Below the pieces are notes generated by a model. The model did no database searches, was not told where the DNA came from, and saw nothing but the letters and a program-made list of their open reading frames with translations. DNA of 64,000 bases from Sedimentibacter sp. zth1 (GTDB taxonomy: Bacteria > Bacillota > Clostridia > Tissierellales > Sedimentibacteraceae): positions 2,728,001 through 2,792,000 of the forward strand of contig NZ_CP071445.1 in the NCBI RefSeq assembly GCF_017352195.1, given 5' to 3'. Of this stretch, positions 1 to 8,202 are shown piece by piece. The translations under genes and the position numbers were made by a program. Positions within the stretch are counted from its first letter, which is position 1, and each line of letters starts with the position of its first letter.

Positions 1-1
1 T

Positions 2-1288
2 AGATTTAAATTATTATCTATTGATTGTCTTGATATAGCAAATATCATAGGCGAAAATGTTGTGGTTGGTGGAGTAAGAAGAACTGCTGAAATTATGCTT
101 ATTGATTATAATGATAAGGAATGTGTAGAAGCAAAATCTAAATTATATAAACAAATTGACGGTCAATGGATAGTTGACAAAGATATAATTCATAGACAAA
201 TGAGCAATAATTCAATATATTATAAAGAAAAACCTACAAGATCTCAATTACATTGGCAAATAGAACAAATGAGATACTCAGGTGAGCCAGGTTGGGTTAA
301 TGAAATAGCTGGAGCAAAACGTAGAAAGAATATGAATGGTGTTAATCCTTGTGGTGAAATATTATTAGATTCAAAAGGACTTTGTAATTTAACTACACTA
401 AATGCATTTGCATTTGTAAATCCTGATAATACATTAGATGAAGAGGGTATATTGCAAGCACAAAAATTGTCTGTTAGAGCTGCATATAGAATGACTTGTG
501 TTGAATTAGAATTACCAGATTGGGATACAATTCAACAAAGAGACAAATTAACAGGTTGTTCATTGACAGGATGGCAGGATATGGTGAATGCCGTTAATCT
601 TGATATTGACGGTCAGGCAAAGCTATTAAGAAAATTAAGAAGTATTGCTGAAGAAGAAGCAAAAAAATATTCGATTCAAATTGGTGAAAAAGCACCAATA
701 TTAGTAACTACAGTAAAACCAGAAGGAACATTATCACAATTACCAACAGTTTCAAGCGGGGTGCATTATTCACATTCCCCTTATTATATTAGAAGGGTAA
801 GAATAAATGCGCATGATCCGTTATTAAAGGTTTGCAAAGAATTAGGATATCCAATTTTCCCTGAGGTAGGACAAGATGAAAAAACTTGTACAACAAAAGT
901 AGTTGAATTCCCTTGCAAATCACCTGAAGGTAAAACAAAATATGATGTAAGTGCGATAGAACAGCTTGAAAATTATAAGCTATTTATGGAAAACTATGTT
1001 GACCATAACTGTTCAATAACAGTACATGTTAGATCAAATGAGTGGGAAGAAGTTGAAGAATGGGTATGGAATAACTGGGAAGATGTTGTTGCACTATCAT
1101 TCTTATCATTAGATGATAGCTTCTATCAATTGATGCCTTATGAATCAATAACAGAAGAAGAATATAATAAACGAATAAAAGAAATGAAACCATTTGTTCC
1201 TTCTTTATTGGGAAGATATGAAATTAAAGAAGAAGAGCTAGATATAGGAAATGAAGGCTGTGAAAGCGGAGTTTGTCCTATAAGATAA
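2..1288 (+). CDS. Adenosylcobalamin-dependent ribonucleoside-triphosphate reductase, C-terminal part (monomeric class II)
   Basis: Reduces ribonucleoside triphosphates to deoxyribonucleotides using coenzyme B12, in the cytoplasm. The frame is open from base 2, so the gene starts outside the window; GTG at 62 is internal, since codons before it continue the conserved run ending in VVVGGVRR. The motif NPCGEI (about bases 344-361) carries the thiyl-radical cysteine and catalytic glutamate, and a second cysteine follows 11 residues later (SKGLCN). This spacing equals C408/E410/C419 of the Lactobacillus leichmannii enzyme. The protein ends CESGVCPIR, matching the C-terminal redox pair C731/C736. 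The family assignment is therefore firm. A hairpin terminator follows directly, so this is the last gene of its unit. No class I or III reductase is visible nearby. Confidence 0.95.
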   Translation, partial: RFKLLSIDCLDIANIIGENVVVGGVRRTAEIMLIDYNDKECVEAKSKLYKQIDGQWIVDKDIIHRQMSNNSIYYKEKPTRSQLHWQIEQMRYSGEPGWVNEIAGAKRRKNMNGVNPCGEILLDSKGLCNLTTLNAFAFVNPDNTLDEEGILQAQKLSVRAAYRMTCVELELPDWDTIQQRDKLTGCSLTGWQDMVNAVNLDIDGQAKLLRKLRSIAEEEAKKYSIQIGEKAPILVTTVKPEGTLSQLPTVSSGVHYSHSPYYIRRVRINAHDPLLKVCKELGYPIFPEVGQDEKTCTTKVVEFPCKSPEGKTKYDVSAIEQLENYKLFMENYVDHNCSITVHVRSNEWEEVEEWVWNNWEDVVALSFLSLDDSFYQLMPYESITEEEYNKRIKEMKPFVPSLLGRYEIKEEELDIGNEGCESGVCPIR

Positions 1289-1316
1289 AATGAAATTAAG
1301 ATAAAATTTTATAATA

Positions 1317-1367
1317 AAATATTCTAACGTTGTGTACAATATATACGATGTTTAGAATATTTTTTTA
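1317..1367 (+). terminator. Rho-independent terminator after the ribonucleotide reductase
   Basis: An 11-bp inverted repeat (1317-1327 with 1352-1362) is followed by a run of T to 1367. It lies 28 bases after the reductase stop codon. The stem is AT-rich and the loop long (24 nt), so strength is uncertain. Confidence 0.7.
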
Positions 1368-1391
1368 TTAATACACAATTCTATAAAATTA

Positions 1392-1420
1392 TTGCAAAAC
1401 CTTTGAAAAAAGAATATAAT
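1392..1420 (+). promoter_or_regulatory. Sigma-A-type promoter for the 73-aa ORF and ptsI unit
   Basis: TTGCAA at 1392-1397 and a perfect TATAAT at 1415-1420 are separated by 17 bp. The next gene start is 33 bases downstream. The preceding terminator supports a new transcription unit here. Confidence 0.65.
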
Positions 1421-1452
1421 TGTTCTTAGAATAATCATTATGGAGGAAAATC

Positions 1453-1674
1453 ATGATGCACAATTTCTTATGTTATTTGTGTAAAAAGCAACATGATATC
1501 AACGATAAATCCATAATAAAAGCAAAGAATTTAAACTCTCATAATATGTATTCAAACTATAAAAATTCGCTTTTATCATGTTTTATTAATATGATAAAAG
1601 CTGTAATCGCTTTCCTGAACAAACTATTTTGTTATCTAATTTATCTTCAAAGATTTAAAACTTGTCGGATATAA
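1453..1674 (+). CDS. Small hypothetical protein (73 aa)
   Basis: Not recognised. The frame follows a clear promoter and a good ribosome binding site (TGGAGG, 1440-1445), and starts ATG-ATG, so translation is plausible. The product is lysine- and asparagine-rich, has three cysteines near the N-terminus (FLCYLCKK) and a hydrophobic stretch at about residues 46-66 that could be one membrane segment. An 11-bp perfect inverted repeat (1569-1579 with 1591-1601) lies inside the frame. It could instead be an untranslated leader of ptsI that happens to be open. The promoter would serve ptsI in either case. Confidence 0.4.
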   Translation: MMHNFLCYLCKKQHDINDKSIIKAKNLNSHNMYSNYKNSLLSCFINMIKAVIAFLNKLFCYLIYLQRFKTCRI

Positions 1675-1714
1675 AAACATAATTAACTAAAATTTAAATC
1701 AAGAAAGGTATAAA

Positions 1715-3424
1715 ATGAAAGGTATAGGTGTATCTCAAGGCATTGGAATTGGAAGAGTTTTCAAGGCTGAAAAAAATGACGTAAATATAGAAAAAAGAAA
1801 TGTTGAAAATACATTAGAAGAAGTTAAAAAATTAGAAGACGCATTAGTAGAATGCAAAAATCAACTTGATGAAATATATGAAATAACGTTAAAAAATGTT
1901 GGAAAAAAAGAGGCTGAAATATTTATGGCACATCAAATGATTTTAGATGATGATGCTGTATTTAATGAAGTTACTTTAAAAATTGAAAAAGAAAAAGTAA
2001 ATGCTGAATTTGCACTTGTAGAAATATTAGGTAAATATATAAAATTATTTGAAAATATAGAGGATGAATATTTAAAAGAAAGAGCACTTGATTTAAAAGA
2101 TTTGATGTATAGAATTGCTAGAATAATATTAGGAATCAAGACAAAAAAAATATCAAATATAGAAAAAAACACTGTTCTAGTAGCGGAGGATTTAACTCCA
2201 TCAGATACATCACAAATAGATAAAGAAAAAGTCAATGCAATAATTGTAGAAGTAGGAGGAAGAACATCACATGCTGCAATCATTGCTAGAACTATGGAAA
2301 TCCCGACAATTGTTGGTGTTGAAAAAATATGTAGTTCAGTAGAAGATGGAGATGAAATAATATGCGATGGTTCTACTGGAGAAATAAGCATCAATCCAAC
2401 ACAGAAAGTTAAGAGCTTTTATGAAGAAAAAAGTGTTAAAGAAGAAGAACAAAGAAAAAAACTTAAAAATCTTATAGGCTTAAAATCTGAAACTAAAGAT
2501 AATTATAAAGTAAATATAGTAGCAAACATAGGTATACTTAATGATGTTAAATATGCCTTGCAAAATGATGCTGAAGGTATAGGCTTATTTAGAAGTGAGT
2601 TTTTGTACATGGAGAGAAACAAGGTGCCATCTGAAGAAGAACAATTCCAAGCATACAAAGAAATAATTGTTAAAATGCAAGGAAAACCAGTTGTAATAAG
2701 AACACTTGATGTAGGTGGAGACAAAGATTTACCGTATTTAAATATACCAAAAGAAATGAATCCATTCCTTGGTTATAGAGCAATAAGGCTATGTTTAGAC
2801 AATACGGATATATTTAAAACACAATTAAGAGCAATACTTAGAGCAAGTGCTTACGGTAATGTAAAAATACTTTTTCCTATGATTTCAAGCTTGAATGAGC
2901 TTAGGGGAGCAAAAAGGCTTTACGAAGAGACAAAGCAGGAATTAATAAGTGAAAATATAGAAGTAAATCATAATATAAAACTAGGTATAATGATTGAAAT
3001 ACCATCAGCGGCAATTATAGCAGATGTATTAGCAAAAGAAGTAGATTTCTTTAGTATTGGAACAAATGATTTGATACAATATACTCTTGCTGTAGATAGA
3101 ACTAATCCTAAAATAAATCATTTATACAATCAATATCATCCAGCATTATTAAGGCTTATATATAATGTTATAAAAAGTGCACATAAAGCCAATATTGAAG
3201 TTGCAATGTGTGGAGAAATGGCAGGAGAACCAACACTTATACCTGTGTTAATAGGTATGGGATTAAATGAATTTAGTATGAGTCCTTCTTCAATTTTACA
3301 ATCAAGAGACATAATAAGAAGTTTTTCAAAATCTGAATGTGAACAAGTAGCGAAAAAAGTATTAGAATTTGATTTAGGAATAGATGTAGAAAAATATTTA
3401 GTAGGATTACTTGATAAGGAGTAA
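1715..3424 (+). CDS. ptsI: Phosphoenolpyruvate-protein phosphotransferase (PTS enzyme I)
   Basis: Transfers phosphate from phosphoenolpyruvate to HPr, the first step of sugar uptake by the PTS; cytoplasmic. At 569 aa it has the usual enzyme I length. The N-terminus (MKGIGVSQGIGIGRVFK) is typical. The phosphohistidine motif GGRTSHAAIIAR places the active histidine at about residue 186. The C-terminal PEP-binding half contains GIGLFRSEFLYM, RTLDVGGDKDLPY and MCGEMAGEP. The start has the binding site GAAAGG. No HPr gene or sugar permease lies nearby, so it is a general PTS component. The next gene begins 2 bases after its stop, suggesting co-transcription. Confidence 0.96.
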   Translation: MKGIGVSQGIGIGRVFKAEKNDVNIEKRNVENTLEEVKKLEDALVECKNQLDEIYEITLKNVGKKEAEIFMAHQMILDDDAVFNEVTLKIEKEKVNAEFALVEILGKYIKLFENIEDEYLKERALDLKDLMYRIARIILGIKTKKISNIEKNTVLVAEDLTPSDTSQIDKEKVNAIIVEVGGRTSHAAIIARTMEIPTIVGVEKICSSVEDGDEIICDGSTGEISINPTQKVKSFYEEKSVKEEEQRKKLKNLIGLKSETKDNYKVNIVANIGILNDVKYALQNDAEGIGLFRSEFLYMERNKVPSEEEQFQAYKEIIVKMQGKPVVIRTLDVGGDKDLPYLNIPKEMNPFLGYRAIRLCLDNTDIFKTQLRAILRASAYGNVKILFPMISSLNELRGAKRLYEETKQELISENIEVNHNIKLGIMIEIPSAAIIADVLAKEVDFFSIGTNDLIQYTLAVDRTNPKINHLYNQYHPALLRLIYNVIKSAHKANIEVAMCGEMAGEPTLIPVLIGMGLNEFSMSPSSILQSRDIIRSFSKSECEQVAKKVLEFDLGIDVEKYLVGLLDKE

Positions 3425-3426
3425 GA

Positions 3427-4002
3427 ATGAAAAAAGTATCAGTAGTATTTCACAGCGTTTGTGGTAACAATTATTTGATGGCGAAGAATTTTTATGATTC
3501 TTTTGTAAGTAAAGGTGCAGAGGTAAACTTATTCAGGGTAAAAGATGATGATTATGAAAAACTATCAGAAATGTTTGAAACAGCAAAAGAATTTACCAAA
3601 GAAATTAGCAATGTGCCTATATATGATTTTAATAAGTTATTAGAAAGTGATATAATAATTATTGGTTCTCCAACGTATTTTGGCAATGTATCTGCTGAAA
3701 TCAAAGTATTTATGGACGAATTTGCACCATATTGGGTAGATGCAAGTTTTTATGGGAAGAAACTATTTGCGTACACTACAGCTGGAACGGTTGAGGGTGG
3801 TGGAGATATGTGCCTTAGAGCTATAAATACATTTGGGCAACATCTTGGAATGATTAGTATCCCAGTTCCATGCAATTTAGTTAAAAATGAAAGCTATACC
3901 GCTTATGGTTTTATTCATTGTGTTGGAGATCTAGCTGACAATAGACCAGGTTTAAAAATAAAGAATGCAATAGATAAAATGTGTGATATATTGATTAAAT
4001 AA
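3427..4002 (+). CDS. Flavodoxin-fold NAD(P)H-dependent reductase family protein
   Basis: A 191-aa flavodoxin-like protein expected to bind FMN. The N-terminus MKKVSVVFHSVCGNN resembles the FMN phosphate-binding loop, and IIIGSPTYFGNVSAEIKVFMDEF resembles the second FMN loop of WrbA/flavodoxin-like proteins. The glycine-rich TTAGTVEGGGDM is the third loop. The substrate (quinone, disulfide or metal) cannot be told from sequence. It starts 2 bases after ptsI with AAGGAG upstream, and is followed closely by a thioesterase gene, so it probably belongs to the ptsI operon. Confidence 0.8.
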   Translation: MKKVSVVFHSVCGNNYLMAKNFYDSFVSKGAEVNLFRVKDDDYEKLSEMFETAKEFTKEISNVPIYDFNKLLESDIIIIGSPTYFGNVSAEIKVFMDEFAPYWVDASFYGKKLFAYTTAGTVEGGGDMCLRAINTFGQHLGMISIPVPCNLVKNESYTAYGFIHCVGDLADNRPGLKIKNAIDKMCDILIK

Positions 4003-4014
4003 AAGGTGGAATAT

Positions 4015-4518
4015 ATGAAAAATAAAGTTTTGAAAACACAATATGTAAGCAAGGATTGCTTCATTTGTGGTGTTTTAAATGATGCAGGCTTAAAGGTAAA
4101 ATTTTACGAGATGGAAACACAAGAATTAGTAGGAATATTTATAGCAAAGGATTGTCATCAAAGCTATCCGAATAGACTACATGGTGGAGTATCAGCCGCG
4201 CTTTTAGATGAAGTAATGGGAAGAGCAATAATGATACATGAACCTGATACATGGGGTGTAACCGCAGAATTGATGCTAAAATATAAAAAACCAATTCCTC
4301 TAAATGAAGAGTTAAAGGTAATAACTAAGATAACCAGAAATACTAGAATAATATATGAAGCAGAGGGCTATATATTATTAAACAATGGTGAAGTAGCAGC
4401 GACAGCACATGGTAAATACATGAAAATGCCTATTGAGAAAATAGCAAGAGATATTGAAAATAAGGATAAACTAATAGTTTACGAAGAGGATAAAGGACCA
4501 GAGTATATAGAATATTAA
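4015..4518 (+). CDS. PaaI/hotdog-fold thioesterase family protein
   Basis: A 167-aa single hotdog domain protein, probably an acyl-CoA thioesterase. The motif LHGGVSAALLDEVMGRA is the PaaI-type active-site helix with the HGG turn and a conserved acidic residue. A GTG at 4006 would lie inside the binding site AAGGTGG, so ATG at 4015 is chosen. CFICG near the N-terminus may be a small metal site seen in some relatives. The substrate is unknown. It follows the flavodoxin-like gene by 12 bases, consistent with one operon. Confidence 0.8.
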   Translation: MKNKVLKTQYVSKDCFICGVLNDAGLKVKFYEMETQELVGIFIAKDCHQSYPNRLHGGVSAALLDEVMGRAIMIHEPDTWGVTAELMLKYKKPIPLNEELKVITKITRNTRIIYEAEGYILLNNGEVAATAHGKYMKMPIEKIARDIENKDKLIVYEEDKGPEYIEY

Positions 4519-4546
4519 TATACATAAACAGTTGAAAGGAAAAACA

Positions 4547-5935
4547 ATGAGAAAAGGCGATATAATACAAATTACAATAGAAAATGTACTTTTCCCAAAC
4601 AAAGCAGTAGGAAAATACGAGGATTACACAGTTATAGTAAAAAATGCATTACTAGGGCAAACAGTAAATGTAAAGGTATCAAAAATCAAAAAACATGAAA
4701 TCGAAGCAAAACTTTTTGAAGTAGTAAAACAGGCTGATTTTGAACAAGAAGCAATATGTGAACACTTTGGTATATGTGGAGGCTGTCTATATCAAACAAT
4801 TCCATATCAAAAGCAAACAGAGCTTAAGCAAAATCAAGTTAAAAATATCATAGATGAAGTAACAACAGACTATGAAATGTTACCAATCATAGAAAGCCCA
4901 AGAAAAACAGAGTATAGAAATAAGATGGAGTTTTCATTTGGTGATGCAGTTAAGGGAGGACCATTAACTTTAGGACTTCATCGAAAAAACAGATTTTATG
5001 AAATAGTTACAGTAGATAAATGTCAAATAGTAGATAACGACTTTAGAGTTATATTAGACAAAGTGTTAGAATATTTTCAATCAATCAGTGAAACATTCTA
5101 TCATAAAATGAGAAAAATTGGTTTTTTAAGACACCTAGTAGTTAGAAAATGTGCTAAAAGTGGAGATATACTATTAAATTTAGTAACGTCATCACAAGGT
5201 AATCTTGACAGAGAAAAATTTGTGGAAGCAATTATGTCCTTAGAACTTGAAGGTCAAATAAAATGCATAGCTCATTCAATCACAGATTCAGTAGCGGATG
5301 TAGTTAAAGCAGACCAAATGCATATAATTTATGGTGAAGATAAAATAGAAGAAGAAATATTAGGACTTAAATTTAATATATCAGCGTTCTCATTCTTCCA
5401 AACAAACTCATTAGGAGCGGAAGAACTGTATAGTGTAGTAAGAGATTTTATAGGAGAAACAAAGGATAAAGTAATTTATGACCTGTACTCAGGAACAGGA
5501 ACCATAGGTCAGATAGTTTCAACTAATGCAAAAAAAGTTATAGGCATAGAAATAGTAGAAGAAGCAGTAAAAAAAGCAAATGAAAATGTACTTTTAAATG
5601 ACATAGGCAATTGTATATTTATAGCAGGTGATGTACTTGAGAAAGTTGGAGAACTAACACAAATAGATGGAGCAAATAAACCAGATATCATAGTTTTAGA
5701 TCCACCAAGAGAAGGTATCCACCCTAAAGCTCTTAAGAAAATCATAGACTATAAACCAGAAACATTCATATACATCTCATGCAAACCAACATCAATGACA
5801 AAGGATTTACCAGAGTTTTTAAATGCGGGTTACAAAGTTAAAAAGGTAAGATGTGTAGATATGTTCCCTATGACTCCGCATGTGGAGGCGGTTGTGCTAA
5901 TGTCAAGGGTGGAGTTGTTGATGGAAAATAAATAA
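4547..5935 (+). CDS. rlmD: 23S rRNA (uracil-C5)-methyltransferase, RlmD/TrmA family
   Basis: Methylates a uracil of 23S rRNA (U1939 in the E. coli RlmD reaction) using S-adenosylmethionine. An N-terminal TRAM domain (about 1-60) is followed by cysteines CEHFGICGGC, which with a later cysteine bind a [4Fe-4S] cluster. The methyl-donor motif YDLYSGTGTIGQ and the catalytic YISCKP motif are present, with VLDPPREG in between. ATG at 4547 is preferred over TTG at 4532 because GAAAGGA sits just upstream of it. Clostridia often carry several RumA-like paralogues, so the exact target (U1939, or U747 as for RlmCD) is not certain. Confidence 0.9.
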   Translation: MRKGDIIQITIENVLFPNKAVGKYEDYTVIVKNALLGQTVNVKVSKIKKHEIEAKLFEVVKQADFEQEAICEHFGICGGCLYQTIPYQKQTELKQNQVKNIIDEVTTDYEMLPIIESPRKTEYRNKMEFSFGDAVKGGPLTLGLHRKNRFYEIVTVDKCQIVDNDFRVILDKVLEYFQSISETFYHKMRKIGFLRHLVVRKCAKSGDILLNLVTSSQGNLDREKFVEAIMSLELEGQIKCIAHSITDSVADVVKADQMHIIYGEDKIEEEILGLKFNISAFSFFQTNSLGAEELYSVVRDFIGETKDKVIYDLYSGTGTIGQIVSTNAKKVIGIEIVEEAVKKANENVLLNDIGNCIFIAGDVLEKVGELTQIDGANKPDIIVLDPPREGIHPKALKKIIDYKPETFIYISCKPTSMTKDLPEFLNAGYKVKKVRCVDMFPMTPHVEAVVLMSRVELLMENK

Positions 5936-5975
5936 CGTGACAAAAAAATAAATAATGTGAAAAATTGATATTGGA

Positions 5976-6028
5976 TTGACACATACCTCACTTGGATATA
6001 ATATGTAATTAAAGTGAGGTATTTTTTT
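5976..6028 (+). promoter_or_regulatory. Terminator-like dyad enclosing a consensus promoter, upstream of jetA
   Basis: An 11-bp perfect dyad ATACCTCACTT / AAGTGAGGTAT (5983-5993 with 6012-6022) is followed by T7, so transcripts from rlmD would meet a terminator. TTGACA at 5976-5981 and TATAAT at 5997-6002 (15-bp spacer) or TAATAT at 5999-6004 (17-bp) sit within and beside the dyad. A repressor bound to the dyad would cover the -10 region. The promoter faces the Jet operon. A 17-codon frame (6029-6082) starting MGRKKLNLTE without a binding site follows and looks like a gene remnant. Confidence 0.55.
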
Positions 6029-6129
6029 ATGGGTAGAAAAAAATTAAATTTAACTGAAGCAAATGTCACAGAATTTTCGTAAAAATAGTTGGATTGTAAT
6101 GAATGAAAATAACCAAGAGGAGGTGCAAA

Positions 6130-7554
6130 ATGATACTGTTTGATAATGCGGAGTATGATCGATTTTTCAATCCGCTTTGTTGCAAGAACAAAAGAATATA
6201 TTATGAGTGCATTTTGCAGCTCATTGAAAAGTCTAAGGCTGTTCCGCTTCTTTACGAAACTGATGCTAGGGATACTTTGATTTTGTATCTTCGTAACTGT
6301 GCTTATGCAGTGGAAGATGAAGATAATACTGGCAATGCTGATAAAGTTATTAGTAGTAAGAAATCAGAGACTGAAAACGCCAGTGCGATTCTTAGATATT
6401 TCAGACATTGTGGTTGGATTTCAGAACGTGAGATTGGAAGAAATGGTGACAATATTGCAACGGTTATGCCTTATTGTAGGAAGATAATTGATTCTATTGA
6501 GAGAATCTTTAATCGTGATAATAGTGCTGCTTTGACTAACCATATTTTCTTAATTTTTGATATTTTGCATTCTGCATTTATTGAGGATCATGGAAGAACA
6601 CATAGGCCATATTCCAATATTTTGGCTCCGGTAACGGACAGTGTATCGGATTTGAAAAATGAACTGTTGGTGCTTAAAGATAGCATCAGGTCTATTATGC
6701 GCATGATTATAAAGATGACAGAAACCAATGAATTAGGACAGTTCCTTATCAAAGACGAAATGATGGATTCTTTTTTTAATGATTATTTTTTTATAAAAAA
6801 GGATGGTTTGATACCTGGATATATTTCAGAAATTGAGAAGATGATTAGACAGATCACTAATACAGAAGTCTATGAGAATATAATTAAAGAATATCAGCAC
6901 TTAAATAATATAGATGAAATCGTAGCTCGGGAAATAATAGATAGTCAACTTTCGGAGGTGCAGAGCTTCATTAGTTATGATTATGTCAAAGAGATGGATT
7001 ACATTGATAAGAAGATCAATAACTATTACAGCCTGTATTCAACCAGAATTCTCATGGTATTAAGCAATAATGTTAATATGCAGACATATTTGAATGACTT
7101 GCTGATGACAATCAAGGATTTTGATCCAGATGATAAGAAGATAATCATTGATTCCATATCTAAGTGTTTTGGTTTGCAGTCATATAAATATGTTGGAAGA
7201 AAATCAATTAAACGTAGAAAGAAACGCAAACCGAATACGAAGAGCGGTGCAATTATTACAAGTTCACTGTCTTATGAAGATAAAGCAAGGCTTACAGAAG
7301 AATTATTATATGAATATCCAGATCGGTATGGTGTAAAGCAGGCTGTAGGTTACTTTGATAGCATGTTTGAAGGTAAGGAAAGTGTAATACCAGATGAGAC
7401 GATGGTAAAAACTAGGAATGACGCTATGATGGTGGTGGCCAGTGTCATATATTCTGGAACTGGAGATTTTCCATATGAGGTCGAAGTCTTGGAAGGAACT
7501 ATTGAAACAGAAGCTGCAACGATAAGCAATATAAGAATTAAGAGGAAGAAATAA
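6130..7554 (+). CDS. jetA: Wadjet anti-plasmid system protein JetA
   Basis: First gene of a JetABCD cluster. In Wadjet, JetA is the kleisin-like, MukF-type subunit that bridges the SMC-like JetC dimer so that small circular DNA is extruded and then cut by JetD. The 474-aa product is largely helical, with a winged-helix-like N-terminal half (FDNAEYDRFFNPLCCKNK) and a basic segment near residues 355-370 (KSIKRRKKRK). ATG at 6130 is chosen because GAGGAGGTG (6117-6125) lies just before it; the in-frame ATG at 6103 lies upstream of that site. The next gene starts on the base after its stop. Identification rests mostly on the four-gene context and resemblance to the DUF5716-type JetA; the Wadjet subtype is not assigned. 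Confidence 0.85.
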   Translation: MILFDNAEYDRFFNPLCCKNKRIYYECILQLIEKSKAVPLLYETDARDTLILYLRNCAYAVEDEDNTGNADKVISSKKSETENASAILRYFRHCGWISEREIGRNGDNIATVMPYCRKIIDSIERIFNRDNSAALTNHIFLIFDILHSAFIEDHGRTHRPYSNILAPVTDSVSDLKNELLVLKDSIRSIMRMIIKMTETNELGQFLIKDEMMDSFFNDYFFIKKDGLIPGYISEIEKMIRQITNTEVYENIIKEYQHLNNIDEIVAREIIDSQLSEVQSFISYDYVKEMDYIDKKINNYYSLYSTRILMVLSNNVNMQTYLNDLLMTIKDFDPDDKKIIIDSISKCFGLQSYKYVGRKSIKRRKKRKPNTKSGAIITSSLSYEDKARLTEELLYEYPDRYGVKQAVGYFDSMFEGKESVIPDETMVKTRNDAMMVVASVIYSGTGDFPYEVEVLEGTIETEAATISNIRIKRKK

Positions 7555-8202
7555 ATGAGTGATATCAAATTAAACATTTCCGTAAAAGAAGAGAATAACA
7601 TATTGTTCAAACGTTGCATCCGTAAGTTGTTGGATTCAACGTTCATAGTTGGCGACAAGAATGAAAAATTATATACATTTATATCAAGAGAATCAAACAG
7701 ACAGGATATTTCAGATTACCTGCGCATGATTGGATTTGATGTGTTATTAGATACAAATGTAAGAGTTGCAATGCTGAAACCTCATGAGTCGGATGAAGAA
7801 GTAGTAGGGTTAAAACGAGCAAATGTTGTGACTTTCACAACAGAGCAGTATCATTTGCTACTTGTGCTTTGGGAGGTGTATTTGGAGAACCTGGGTTATA
7901 GCGATGAGAATGTTGTAATGCGTGGGGATCTGATTGATAAAATAAAAGCATATGAAGTAGATATGGATAGTAATAAACTTTCAGCTGCTATGAAGATTTT
8001 TAAGAAGTATGATTTGGTTGAATATAATCCAAAGGATAAGTCGGAAGATGCAATCATTACATTATATCCGTCATTGCAGTTTGGCTGGGATGTTGCACAG
8101 TTTCAGACGGTTTCTTCAGAATATATGAAGAATAGCCAGTCAGAGGACGATATACAAGAACCGTTTTCAGATAGTGAAGAAGATGAGGAGGATGTAGAAT
8201 GA
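7555..8202 (+). CDS. jetB: Wadjet anti-plasmid system protein JetB (DUF4194-like)
   Basis: A 215-aa protein in the place of JetB, the MukE-like winged-helix subunit that joins JetA and JetC. It has a predicted helix-turn-helix-rich body, with the segment FTTEQYHLLLVLWEVYLEN followed by LSAAMKIFKKYDLVEYN typical of tandem winged helices. The C-terminal 25 residues are very acidic (SDSEEDEEDVE). The start abuts the jetA stop with AGAGGAAG upstream, and its stop overlaps the jetC start by four bases, indicating translational coupling. Confidence 0.85.
   Translation: MSDIKLNISVKEENNILFKRCIRKLLDSTFIVGDKNEKLYTFISRESNRQDISDYLRMIGFDVLLDTNVRVAMLKPHESDEEVVGLKRANVVTFTTEQYHLLLVLWEVYLENLGYSDENVVMRGDLIDKIKAYEVDMDSNKLSAAMKIFKKYDLVEYNPKDKSEDAIITLYPSLQFGWDVAQFQTVSSEYMKNSQSEDDIQEPFSDSEEDEEDVE

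Noticed and set aside
6029-6082. 17-codon ORF MGRKKLNLTE before jetA
   Set aside because: No ribosome binding site and an early stop; most likely the relic of a longer gene.
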